Shown here one piece after another: positions 23,614 to 31,792 of a DNA stretch of 39,667 nt; the stretch's first letter is position 1, and every line of letters begins with the position of its first letter. The notes under the pieces were generated by a model. That model was not told the DNA's origin. It was given only the letters and a program-made list of their open reading frames with translations, and ran no database searches. Origin of the DNA: Clostridiaceae bacterium. Lineage in GTDB: Bacteria > Bacillota > Clostridia > Saccharofermentanales > DTU023. The DNA lies in the NCBI GenBank assembly GCA_012838355.1, contig DUPJ01000022.1, positions 1 through 39,667 on the forward strand, written 5' to 3'. The position numbers and the translations under genes are program-made.

Positions 23614-24501
23614 ATGTCGGTTATTACCATGAAACAATTACTTGAAGGCGGTGTCCATTTCGGTCACCAAACACGTCGCTGGAACCCCAAAATGGCTCCC
23701 TACATTTTTACGGAGCGAAACGGGATCTACATCATCGATCTGCAGCAGACCGTGAAGAAAATCGACGACGCGTATGATTTTATCCGCAGCGTCGCTGATG
23801 CCCGCGGCAAGATCCTCTTCGTCGGCACGAAAAAACAGGCGCAGGATTCGATACGCGAAGAAGCCGAGCGCTGCGGCATGTATTACGTGAACAACCGCTG
23901 GCTTGGCGGCACGCTGACAAACTACCAGACCATCCGCCGCCGCATCGGCCGTCTGAAGGAACTGCGCCAGATGGAAGAAGACGGGACGTTCACCGGACTG
24001 CCGAAAAAGGAAGTCGCGGCGCTCCGGCTCGAAATGAGCAAACTGGAGAAAAACCTGGGCGGCATTGCCGATATGCCGGGACTGCCGCAATGCCTGTTCG
24101 TTGTTGACCCGAAAAAAGAACATATCGCCATCCAGGAAGCAAGACGTCTCAACATTCCGATCGTCGGTATCGTCGATACAAACTGCGACCCGGAGGAGAT
24201 CGATTATGTGATCCCGGGCAATGACGATGCGATTCGGGCGATCAAGCTGATTACGTCCAAAATGGCCGATGCGGTGCTGGAAGCGCTGCAGGGAGAACAG
24301 ATGACGGACGCCAAGCTGGACGGAGCCGAAGCATTCGTGGATGAAGCCGCGCCCGAAGTGGAAGCGGCACCGGTCGAAGCGGCAGTTGAGGCACCTGCGG
24401 AGGCACCCGCTGAAGCGCCCGTCGAGGAGCTTGCGGAGAGCGTCCCGGCGATCGTTGAAGAAGCCGAAGCCGCTGCTGACGAAGCCGCCGCGAAAGCATA
24501 A
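23614..24501 (+). CDS. rpsB: 30S ribosomal protein S2
   Basis: The 295-residue protein begins [20 protein letters not shown], the S2 hallmark, and has FVGTKKQAQ near 66, [11 protein letters not shown] near 89 and VDTNCDP with [11 protein letters not shown] near 190-210. About the last 60 residues are an added Ala/Glu/Pro-rich acidic tail, longer than the usual ~230-250-residue S2. The ATG at 23614 has GGAGG at a good distance; the frame extends upstream without a ribosome site. It lies 39 bp before tsf, the common rpsB-tsf pair. Confidence 0.97.
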   Translation: MSVITMKQLLEGGVHFGHQTRRWNPKMAPYIFTERNGIYIIDLQQTVKKIDDAYDFIRSVADARGKILFVGTKKQAQDSIREEAERCGMYYVNNRWLGGTLTNYQTIRRRIGRLKELRQMEEDGTFTGLPKKEVAALRLEMSKLEKNLGGIADMPGLPQCLFVVDPKKEHIAIQEARRLNIPIVGIVDTNCDPEEIDYVIPGNDDAIRAIKLITSKMADAVLEALQGEQMTDAKLDGAEAFVDEAAPEVEAAPVEAAVEAPAEAPAEAPVEELAESVPAIVEEAEAAADEAAAKA

Positions 24502-24540
24502 GCGACAGGTCGAAAACAGTAGAGACAGGTAGGAGGATAT

Positions 24541-25194
24541 ATGGCTACCATAACTGCACAAATGGTCAAGGAACTGAGAAATATGACGGGCGCCGGGATG
24601 ATGGACAGCAAGCAGGCACTGCAGGCTGCCGAAGGTGATATCGAGAAGGCGATCGTCTGGCTTCGTGAAAAGGGCATGGCGACGGCTGAGAAAAAGTCCG
24701 GCCGCATTGCCGCTGAGGGCATTGTCGATTCGTATCTCCATGGTGAAGGCCGGGTCGGCGTCCTGATTGAGGTCAATATCGAGACAGATTTTGCTGCCAG
24801 AAACCAGGACTTCAAGCAGCTGGTACGCGATCTCGCGATGCAGGTTGCAGCGATGAAACCGCTCTATCTGAAGGAAAGCGAAATCCCCGAGAGCGTGCTT
24901 GAAACGGAACGCCAGATTGCGCGAAACCAGGCGCTGGCTGACGGCAAGCCTGAGAAAGTCGTCGATCGCATTGTTGAAGGCCGCGTCAAGAAATACATCG
25001 AGGAGTTTTGCCTGATGAACCAGGCATTCATAAAGGATGAGAGCAAAACCTGCGAGCAGGTGGTCAAGGAAATGATCGCCGCCATCGGTGAGAATATTTC
25101 CGTACGACGCTTTACTCGCTACGAAATGGGCGAGGGGCTCGAGAAGAAAGAAGACGATTTTGCGGCCGAGGTCGCCGCTCAGCTCAAAGGCTGA
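24541..25194 (+). CDS. tsf: Elongation factor Ts
   Basis: The 217-residue guanine-nucleotide exchange factor for EF-Tu has the N-terminal UBA-like segment VKELRNMTGAGMMDSKQAL and the core motif VNIETDFAARNQDF near 78-92 (usual NCETDFVARN). The length fits the short bacterial EF-Ts. A GGAGG ribosome site lies directly upstream. Just after it a strong terminator stops transcription before pyrH. Confidence 0.97.
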   Translation: MATITAQMVKELRNMTGAGMMDSKQALQAAEGDIEKAIVWLREKGMATAEKKSGRIAAEGIVDSYLHGEGRVGVLIEVNIETDFAARNQDFKQLVRDLAMQVAAMKPLYLKESEIPESVLETERQIARNQALADGKPEKVVDRIVEGRVKKYIEEFCLMNQAFIKDESKTCEQVVKEMIAAIGENISVRRFTRYEMGEGLEKKEDDFAAEVAAQLKG

Positions 25195-25203
25195 TGAGAT
25201 TTT

Positions 25204-25230
25204 AAAGGGAGGCAGCCGCCTCCCTTTTTT
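25204..25230 (+). terminator. Intrinsic terminator after tsf
   Basis: GGGAGGC (25207-25213) pairs with GCCTCCC (25218-25224) around AGCC, with flanking AAA/TTT pairs and a six-T run at 25225-25230. Confidence 0.9.
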
Positions 25231-25306
25231 GAAGCAGCTGACACAGCACACAAGTTTATCTGACAAGACATAAGCGGTGATCAACCGGTTTAGGGGACGA
25301 ACGACT

Positions 25307-26011
25307 ATGGGTAAAAAATACAAACGAATCTTGCTGAAACTGTCTGGTGAAGCGCTGGCCGGTGCAAACGGGCAGGGGCTTGATGACGGCGTGCTTTCGC
25401 GTCTGGCAGATGTGATGGAGCGCCTGGTTGATGCGGGCAAGGAAATCGCGATCGTGGTCGGCGGCGGCAACTTCTGGCGCGGACGCATGAATGCGGCCAT
25501 GGATCGTACCACGGCGGATCACATGGGCATGCTGGCCACGACCATCAATGCACTGGCGCTGTCCGATTCGTTTGAACGCCGCGGCCTTGCGACACGTGTC
25601 ATGAATGCCGTCAACATGAGTCAGATCTGCGAGCCGTACATTCGCAAGCGTGCCATCCGTCATCTCGAAAAGGGCCGTATCATCATTCTTGCCGGCGGAA
25701 CGGGCAATCCGTATTTTACGACGGACTCTGCAGCGGCGCTGCGAGCCAGCGAGATCGATGCCGAAGTGATCTTCAAGGCGACTATGGTAGACGGGGTCTA
25801 CAACAAGGATCCGAAGATTCATGCCGACGCCGTGCGGTTCAATGAAGTGGCGCTGCACGATGTGCTGAACGATCGGCTTGGTGTGATGGACTCCACGGCG
25901 GCCGCGCTCTGCCGCGACAACAAGATGCCGATTGTCGTCTTTTCTGTCGAGGATCCCATGAATATCCTGCGCATCGCCGAAGGTGAGGGTATCGGAACTT
26001 TGGTATACTGA
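25307..26011 (+). CDS. pyrH: UMP kinase
   Basis: The 234-residue enzyme makes UDP from UMP. It has RILLKLSGEAL near 6, VVGGGNFWRGR near 52, DHMGMLATTINALAL near 73 and the C-terminal VVFSVEDPMNILRIAEGEGIGT, all family marks. The ATG at 25307 follows AGGGGA; a GTG ten codons upstream is a weaker candidate. It begins the pyrH-frr-uppS-cdsA-dxr-rseP-ispG operon; the terminator before it suggests its own promoter within 25231-25300, though I cannot place one firmly. Confidence 0.95.
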   Translation: MGKKYKRILLKLSGEALAGANGQGLDDGVLSRLADVMERLVDAGKEIAIVVGGGNFWRGRMNAAMDRTTADHMGMLATTINALALSDSFERRGLATRVMNAVNMSQICEPYIRKRAIRHLEKGRIIILAGGTGNPYFTTDSAAALRASEIDAEVIFKATMVDGVYNKDPKIHADAVRFNEVALHDVLNDRLGVMDSTAAALCRDNKMPIVVFSVEDPMNILRIAEGEGIGTLVY

Positions 26012-26040
26012 TGTCCATGAATTGAAGGAGAGGGTAGGCT

Positions 26041-26607
26041 ATGCCAGACATGACGAATGATCCGCTTCAGCCGTTTGAAGCGAAAATGACCAAGACGATC
26101 TCCGTCCTTGATGAGGATTTCAATACGATCCGCGCCGGTCGCGCCAATCCGAAAATACTGGACCAGATCATGGTTGACTATTACGGCAGCCCGACACCGA
26201 TCAACCAGGTGGCCAACGTGCAGGTTCCCGAAGCGCGCATGATCGTGATTACGCCGTGGGATACAAAAATGCTGCGCGATCTCGAGCGGGCGATCCAGAT
26301 GTCCGACATCGGCATCAACCCGCAAAATGACGGCAAATGCATCCGCCTCGCGTTTCCGGTTCTGACCGAGGAACGTCGCCGTGATTTGACAAAAGAGGTG
26401 GCTCAGCTTGGCGAAGACGCAAAAGTTGCCATCAGGAATATCCGCCGCGAAGCGCTCGACAAGTTCCGTCGGCAGCTGAAGGACAAGGCCATGCCGGAAG
26501 ATGACTTTTACAGTCTTGAGGCCGATCTGCAGAAACTGACCGACAAATTTACGGGCAAGGTTGATGCGGCCGTGGCTGCCAAAGACAAAGAACTGATGGA
26601 GTTTTAG
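26041..26607 (+). CDS. frr: Ribosome recycling factor
   Basis: The 188-residue factor splits ribosomes after termination with EF-G. It shows the family patterns DFNTIRAGRANPKIL near 25, VDYYGSPTPINQVANV near 44, LTEERRRDLTK near 108 and a long helical C terminus KLTDKFTGKVDAAVAAKDKELMEF. AAGGAG lies upstream of the ATG. It sits 29 bp after pyrH and 9 bp before uppS. Confidence 0.97.
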   Translation: MPDMTNDPLQPFEAKMTKTISVLDEDFNTIRAGRANPKILDQIMVDYYGSPTPINQVANVQVPEARMIVITPWDTKMLRDLERAIQMSDIGINPQNDGKCIRLAFPVLTEERRRDLTKEVAQLGEDAKVAIRNIRREALDKFRRQLKDKAMPEDDFYSLEADLQKLTDKFTGKVDAAVAAKDKELMEF

Positions 26608-26616
26608 CAGGCTGCA

Positions 26617-27348
26617 ATGAGGCCGGAACCGGAGAAAAACGCGACGGCCGCGCCGTTGCGTCATCTTGCCGTGATTATGGACGGGAACGGGCGCTGGGCA
26701 AAACGGCGCCTTTTGCCACGCAAGGCCGGACATCGCGCCGGGGCAAAAAATCTCCGCAGACTGTGCCAGATGTGCGGTCAGGCGGGCATTTCGTACCTGA
26801 CGGTGTATGCTTTCTCCACGGAGAACTGGAAGCGCCCCGAGGACGAGGTTGCCACATTGATGCGGCTTTTTATCGAGTTTCTGAATGACTATGACCGCGA
26901 AATGGAAAGCGAGGGAATACGCCTGCGAGTGCTGGGCGACGTGAGCGGTCTTCCGGCGAATGTCCGGGAGTCCATGCTGGCTGCGGAGGAACGATCGCGC
27001 GGCCGCGAGCGGCTGCAGCTGATTCTGGCGCTGAATTACGGCGGACGGGCCGAGATTGCCGCGGCAGTGAACCGGATTGCCGAACGCGTACTGCAGGGTG
27101 AGCTGATTCCGGGACAGATCGATGAAACGACGGTCGCCCGGCATTTGTATCTGCCCGATGTTCCCGATCCCGACCTGATTATCCGTCCGTCCGGTGAACA
27201 GCGGCTGTCAAACTTCCTCTTATGGCAGGGCGCGTACAGCGAACTCTGGTTTTCCGACGTGCTCTGGCCGGATTTTCGCCAGGATGACTTCGATCGCGCT
27301 CTGGCTGCGTACAGCGAACGCGAACGACGCTTCGGGGGGCTCAAATGA
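26617..27348 (+). CDS. uppS: Isoprenyl transferase (undecaprenyl diphosphate synthase)
   Basis: The 243-residue cis-prenyltransferase makes the C55 lipid carrier for cell-wall synthesis. Motifs: VIMDGNGRWAKRR near 20 (catalytic Asp), GHRAGAKNLR near 40, YAFSTENWKRP near 66, NYGGRAEI near 140 and IRPSGEQRLSNFLLWQGAYSE near 190, all hallmark. The ATG at 26617 has only a weak ribosome site. Its stop overlaps the cdsA start in ATGA. Confidence 0.96.
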   Translation: MRPEPEKNATAAPLRHLAVIMDGNGRWAKRRLLPRKAGHRAGAKNLRRLCQMCGQAGISYLTVYAFSTENWKRPEDEVATLMRLFIEFLNDYDREMESEGIRLRVLGDVSGLPANVRESMLAAEERSRGRERLQLILALNYGGRAEIAAAVNRIAERVLQGELIPGQIDETTVARHLYLPDVPDPDLIIRPSGEQRLSNFLLWQGAYSELWFSDVLWPDFRQDDFDRALAAYSERERRFGGLK

Positions 27349-28205
27349 GTGGACGTTTTCCCGGACTGCTCCCGCGGGTAAAGGGCGGTGCCGTTTATTT
27401 TCTTATTCTGGCAGCCGGCGTTGGCGCCGGCATCTGGGTGCCGTATATAACCGTGCTGTTTTTTGCCCTGATTGCCGTGCTCATGTGTTATGAACTGCTG
27501 CACGTCATGCAGCTGAAGAGGCCGGAGCTACCCTTGTGGCTGGCTCCTCTCGGCATCGTGCCGCTGATGTCCGTATTATTTCTCTCGCGGGCGACGGATG
27601 CGCTTGTCTGGTCGTATCTGCTGCTCGCGCTCATGACCATTTTGGCCTCAATCATCCACCTGATCCGCACGGGACCGGAAGGGCTGTCCGGTGCGACGGC
27701 TGCCGCCGCCGCCCTGTTTTATGTCTTTGGTTCGTTCAGTGTGGTTGGCCCCCTGCTCCTCTATGTCCCGCGCGGTTTGCGCTGGCTTTTGCTGGCGCTG
27801 CTGGCACCGGCCGTCTGCGATGTCTTTGCCTATATCGGCGGCATCTTGTTCGGCAAGCGCCGCATCGTGCCGCGGCTGTCCCCGAAAAAGACGTGGGGCG
27901 GTACAGTGGCCGGTACGATCGGTGCCGTTTTGCTCTGCCTGACTGCTTTCCTCACCTTTTTGCGGCAGGCCGAACTGTCCTTCCTGCAAATTATGCTCCT
28001 CGCTCTGGTGACCGGTGTATGCCTGTCGCTGTTTGCGCAGACGGGCGATTGGATTGCGTCGGCTGTCAAGCGATTCACCGGCGTCAAGGATTTCTCCCGC
28101 ATCATACCGGGACATGGCGGCCTTTTTGATCGTCTCGACAGCTTTCTGACTGTCCTGCCGGTCGTATTTCTGCTCGCGTTATGGCTGGAAAGGATCCTGG
28201 CATGA
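27345..28205 (+). CDS. cdsA: Phosphatidate cytidylyltransferase
   Basis: The 286-residue integral membrane enzyme makes CDP-diacylglycerol. About eight hydrophobic segments are seen; the C-terminal half has GGILFGKRRI and SPKKTWGGTVAG near 180, then the family signature with KRFTGVKDFSRIIPGHGGLFDRLDS near 240-265. It overlaps uppS and dxr, both in ATGA, so the three are tightly coupled. Confidence 0.95.
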   Translation: MSGRFPGLLPRVKGGAVYFLILAAGVGAGIWVPYITVLFFALIAVLMCYELLHVMQLKRPELPLWLAPLGIVPLMSVLFLSRATDALVWSYLLLALMTILASIIHLIRTGPEGLSGATAAAAALFYVFGSFSVVGPLLLYVPRGLRWLLLALLAPAVCDVFAYIGGILFGKRRIVPRLSPKKTWGGTVAGTIGAVLLCLTAFLTFLRQAELSFLQIMLLALVTGVCLSLFAQTGDWIASAVKRFTGVKDFSRIIPGHGGLFDRLDSFLTVLPVVFLLALWLERILA

Positions 28206-29365
28206 AGATTGCCGTGCTCGGTTCGACGGGATCCATCGGTACGCAGGCACTTGAGGTGATCCGCGCACTCGGGTACGAGGTGTCGGCACTCGTGGCCGGC
28301 AGCAACATTGATCTGCTCGCTGAGCAGATTGAGATGTTTGCCCCCCAGCTTGTTTCGGTCCGTGATGAGGCGGCGAAATCCCGCCTGCACGCAGCGCTTT
28401 CCGGCCGGCGTGCAGATCACAAAACTGAGTTGCTCTGCGGTCCCGCCGGGGCGGTTCAGGCAGCCGTCGCAGCCGGCACCGATCGGGTGCTCGCGGCTGT
28501 CAGCGGTTTTGCCGGCATGCCGCCCGTCGTGGCCGCCCTCCGCGCCGGCATCGATGTTGCACTGGCCAACAAGGAAACCCTGGTGTCTGCCGGCAGTCTT
28601 GTCAAGGCTGCCGCCGCTGCCGGCGGTGCCCGTATTATTCCGGTTGACAGCGAGCACGCCGCGGTGTTCCAGTGTCTGCAGGGCAAACCGGTATCAGCGG
28701 ATGAGACGATTTTTCTGACCTGTTCCGGCGGCCCCTTTTTCGGACGCAGCCGCAGCGATTTGGCCCGTGTAACGGTGCAGGATGCGCTGGCACATCCGAC
28801 CTGGCAGATGGGACGCAAAATATCGATCGATTCGGCCACCCTGATGAACAAAGCGCTGGAAGTCATTGAGGCCAGTGTCCTGTTCGGCGCTCAGGCCGAT
28901 CAGATCAGGGTCATCGTGCATCGGGAGAGCATCGTGCACTCCATGGTTGCTTTTGCAGACGGTTCCGTACTGGCTCAGCTGGGCTTTCCCGACATGAGAC
29001 TTGCGATTCAGCAGGCGCTGACTTATCCCGCTGTGGTGAAGAACACACTGCTGAAGCCGTTTGATCCGACCGACGAGAAGGCGGCAACGCTGACGTTTCA
29101 GCCGGTCGATGATGAATCGTTTCCCGCCATTATGCTGGCCAGGGAAGCGCTCAGGCGGGGAGGGACTGCACCGCTCGTGCTGAACGCCGCAAACGAAGCG
29201 GCCGTGTCGCTCTTTCTGCAAGAAAAGATCCCTTTCCTGCAAATTACGGAACTTGTCAGTGACGCGCTGGAGCGATATCGTCACTGGAGTATCGGATCAC
29301 TGGAAACGGCCGGTGGTATGATGGATCTGCACCGGACTGTCATGAGTGACGTCCGCCGGCGCTGA
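28202..29365 (+). CDS. dxr: 1-deoxy-D-xylulose-5-phosphate reductoisomerase
   Basis: The 387-residue NADPH enzyme catalyses the second step of the MEP isoprenoid pathway. NADPH-binding GSTGSIGTQALEV near 7, LANKETLVSAG near 121, PVDSEHAAVFQ near 146, the metal/substrate region ISIDSATLMNKALEVIEA near 211 and HRESIVHSMV near 240 are all present. The ATG at 28202 overlaps the cdsA stop; a longer frame upstream begins inside cdsA. With ispG and ispH in this window, three MEP genes are covered. Confidence 0.97.
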   Translation: MKIAVLGSTGSIGTQALEVIRALGYEVSALVAGSNIDLLAEQIEMFAPQLVSVRDEAAKSRLHAALSGRRADHKTELLCGPAGAVQAAVAAGTDRVLAAVSGFAGMPPVVAALRAGIDVALANKETLVSAGSLVKAAAAAGGARIIPVDSEHAAVFQCLQGKPVSADETIFLTCSGGPFFGRSRSDLARVTVQDALAHPTWQMGRKISIDSATLMNKALEVIEASVLFGAQADQIRVIVHRESIVHSMVAFADGSVLAQLGFPDMRLAIQQALTYPAVVKNTLLKPFDPTDEKAATLTFQPVDDESFPAIMLAREALRRGGTAPLVLNAANEAAVSLFLQEKIPFLQITELVSDALERYRHWSIGSLETAGGMMDLHRTVMSDVRRR

Positions 29366-29414
29366 CAGGCGCGTCGCCATGCATAAAGGCATTGTCGGTG
29401 CATAAAGGAGAAAC

Positions 29415-30740
29415 ATGACTGTAATAGGCATTGTGGCCGGGATATTGCTTCTCAGCCTGATTATGATTCTGCACGAATTGGGCCATTATCTTGTCGCAAA
29501 ACGGCTTGGTTTTAAAATCGAGCAGTTTTCGCTGTTCATGGGTCCCGTCCTCTTTGAACGTGTGAGAAACGGTGTCCGTTTCAACATAAAGGCGTTCCCG
29601 ATCGGTGCATCGGTCAGTTTTGCAGGCCAGGAAGAAGCACTGGAAGGCCAGACAAAAGGCGCCTATGACCGTTCGGACCCCGGATTGTTCCCGAACCGGC
29701 CGCGCTGGGCCAGAGCCCTCGTCATTGCAGCCGGACCGCTGGTCAACTTTCTCTCCGCTCTCGTCGGTTTCGCCATTCTCTTTCTGGCGGTCGGCGTGGC
29801 CGTTCCGAGACAGGCGGCCGTTGAACCGGACAGCCACGCGGCGCGTGCCGGCATCGAGGCGGGTGACACCATTTATGCGCTGGACGGCAGCCGCGTACGC
29901 ACGCAGTTTGATCTCAGCATGGTCGACATGACCAGGGATGCTGATAAGCCGCTGTCGGTTGAGTACATCGATCAGACGGACGGAGTGAGAAAAACGGCGG
30001 TGTTCCAGCCGGAGATCATCGATACGCGCTACATGCTCGGCATTTCCTATCTGGAGGAAGGCGACCGCTATACGATTTCCAGTGTAGATCCGCGTTCAAA
30101 CAACGGGGAACCCGTCCTGTTTCCGAATGACCAGATCGTCTCAATCGCCGGTGTCCCGTTCGGGGATGACGCGGCGATCCGGACGCTGCTCACCGAATCG
30201 GAAGGCCGTTCGCTCGACCTCGAAATTGTGCGCGGCGGGGACACGATGACGGTCAGCATGACGCCCGTCAACATGGACGTTTACCGCCCGAGCGGCGTTG
30301 TGATGCAGTATTCGCATGCGTTCGGCGATGCCCTTGCACAAGCGCTGCACACGCCCTGGTCGATCGTGAAAAGTTCGGTCAACGCCCTGTCCATGATGTT
30401 TTCAGGTCAGCTGTCGGCACGCGACAATCTGACTGGCCCGATCGGCATCGTGAACATGGTCGGCCAAGTTGTCACCGACCAGTCGCAGGACATCGGTCTG
30501 CGCCTGAGTCAGCTTCTATTGCTGTTCGGTCTGATTTCCGTCGCCGTCGGTTTCACGAATTTGCTGCCGATTCCGCCGCTTGACGGGAACCATCTTGTCA
30601 TTCTCGGTGTCGAAGGCGTGCTGCGCCGCAACCTGCCGGAAAAACTGAAAAACGCCATTTCCTACATCGGATTCCTCCTGATTATCGGGCTTGCCGTATT
30701 CGTTGTTTACCTCGATGTGGCCCGGCTTCTTGCCAGATGA
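29415..30740 (+). CDS. rseP: RIP metalloprotease RseP family (PDZ-containing site-2 protease)
   Basis: The 441-residue membrane protease cleaves regulatory or signal-peptide remnants in the membrane. Zinc motif HELGH (residues 20-24) is in the first helix; RARALVIAAGPLVNFLSAL-like block is near 98; two PDZ-like regions lie at about 130-200 and 205-290, and NLLPIPPLDGNHL near 387 carries the third ligand. SD AAAGGAG lies at 29404-29410. Just upstream a tandem of two GCATAAAGG copies includes an 8-codon open frame (29379-29405) whose stop overlaps this ribosome site. ispG overlaps its stop in ATGA. Confidence 0.95.
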   Translation: MTVIGIVAGILLLSLIMILHELGHYLVAKRLGFKIEQFSLFMGPVLFERVRNGVRFNIKAFPIGASVSFAGQEEALEGQTKGAYDRSDPGLFPNRPRWARALVIAAGPLVNFLSALVGFAILFLAVGVAVPRQAAVEPDSHAARAGIEAGDTIYALDGSRVRTQFDLSMVDMTRDADKPLSVEYIDQTDGVRKTAVFQPEIIDTRYMLGISYLEEGDRYTISSVDPRSNNGEPVLFPNDQIVSIAGVPFGDDAAIRTLLTESEGRSLDLEIVRGGDTMTVSMTPVNMDVYRPSGVVMQYSHAFGDALAQALHTPWSIVKSSVNALSMMFSGQLSARDNLTGPIGIVNMVGQVVTDQSQDIGLRLSQLLLLFGLISVAVGFTNLLPIPPLDGNHLVILGVEGVLRRNLPEKLKNAISYIGFLLIIGLAVFVVYLDVARLLAR

Positions 30741-31792
30741 ACCGACGAAAAACGAAAACACTCTATGTCGGCGATGTGGCGGTCGGAGGTGATGCGCCGA
30801 TTTCCGTCCAGTCCATGAACACGACGGATACGCGTGATGTGGCCGCGACGCTCCTGCAGCTGAATCAGCTGAAAGAAGCCGGCTGCGACATCAGCCGCCT
30901 GGCTGTCCCGGATCAGGAGGCGGCAGACGCACTGCCAGCCATTCTGGCCGCGTCGCCGCTGCCCCTCGTCGCTGATGTACATTTTGATTATCGCCTTGCC
31001 ATCAGCGCTGTTAAGGCGGGCGTGCAGGCCCTCCGCATCAATCCCGGCAACTGGCGCAGCCGCGACGGGATTATTGAAGTGGCGCGGCTTGCAAAAGAAC
31101 GGGGTATTCCGATCAGGGTCGGCGTAAATTCAGGCTCGCTGAGCCGCTCCGTGATTGACCGTTTCGGCGGTGTGACGCCCGAAGCCATGGCCTTTTCCGC
31201 GCTGGAATCAGCCGCACTTCTGACCGAACACGGCTTTACGGATATCTGCCTGTCGGTGAAGGCATCGGATCCTCTCATGATGATCGAGGCCAACAGGCAC
31301 CTGGCCAGCCAGTCAGATTTGCCGCTGCACCTTGGCGTGACTGAAGCCGGCACGCCATACGAAGGCATTATCCGCTCGTCCGTGGGCATCGGGGCCCTGC
31401 TTGCGTCCGGCATCGGGGATACGATTCGCGTGTCGCTGACAGCCGATCCGGTTCAGGAAGTGAAAGCGGGACGGGCAATCCTGAAATCACTTAATCTGAC
31501 GAACCGGGGTGCGATTCTCATTTCCTGCCCGACGTGCGGCCGCACTCAGGTAGGGCTTATGGCTCTCGCCGAAAGAGTGGAGCGGTATCTCGAAGGGGTT
31601 CGGCGCCCGCTGAAAGTGGCCGTGATGGGGTGCGCTGTCAACGGTCCCGGCGAAGCCCGGGACGCCGACATCGGCGTTGCCGGCGGCGACGGCGAGTATC
31701 TCTTGTTCAGCAAAGGCGCAATTATCGGCAAAGTGGCCGAAACTGAGGTGTTCGAGCGTCTCGTGGAAGAAATCGAACGCCTCAATGCGTGA
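30737..31792 (+). CDS. ispG: 4-hydroxy-3-methylbut-2-enyl diphosphate synthase (IspG)
   Basis: The 351-residue iron-sulfur enzyme works in the MEP pathway before IspH. The N-terminal TIM barrel has PISVQSMNTTDTRD and LPLVADVHFDYRLAI, and NPGN near 96. The cluster ligands are in CPTCGRT near 258 and MGCAVNGPGEA near 297. The ATG at 30737 overlaps the rseP stop. It is followed by priA in a GTGA overlap, not by polC as in many Firmicutes. Confidence 0.97.
   Translation: MNRRKTKTLYVGDVAVGGDAPISVQSMNTTDTRDVAATLLQLNQLKEAGCDISRLAVPDQEAADALPAILAASPLPLVADVHFDYRLAISAVKAGVQALRINPGNWRSRDGIIEVARLAKERGIPIRVGVNSGSLSRSVIDRFGGVTPEAMAFSALESAALLTEHGFTDICLSVKASDPLMMIEANRHLASQSDLPLHLGVTEAGTPYEGIIRSSVGIGALLASGIGDTIRVSLTADPVQEVKAGRAILKSLNLTNRGAILISCPTCGRTQVGLMALAERVERYLEGVRRPLKVAVMGCAVNGPGEARDADIGVAGGDGEYLLFSKGAIIGKVAETEVFERLVEEIERLNA

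Noticed and set aside
23638-25512. A 624-codon open frame on the minus strand over rpsB and tsf
   Set aside because: It is antisense to two certain genes, has no family motif and no ribosome site; GC-rich codon use on the real strand makes such shadows.
25819-27144. A 441-codon minus-strand frame over pyrH, frr and uppS
   Set aside because: Shadow of well-supported genes, with low-complexity and no recognisable domain.
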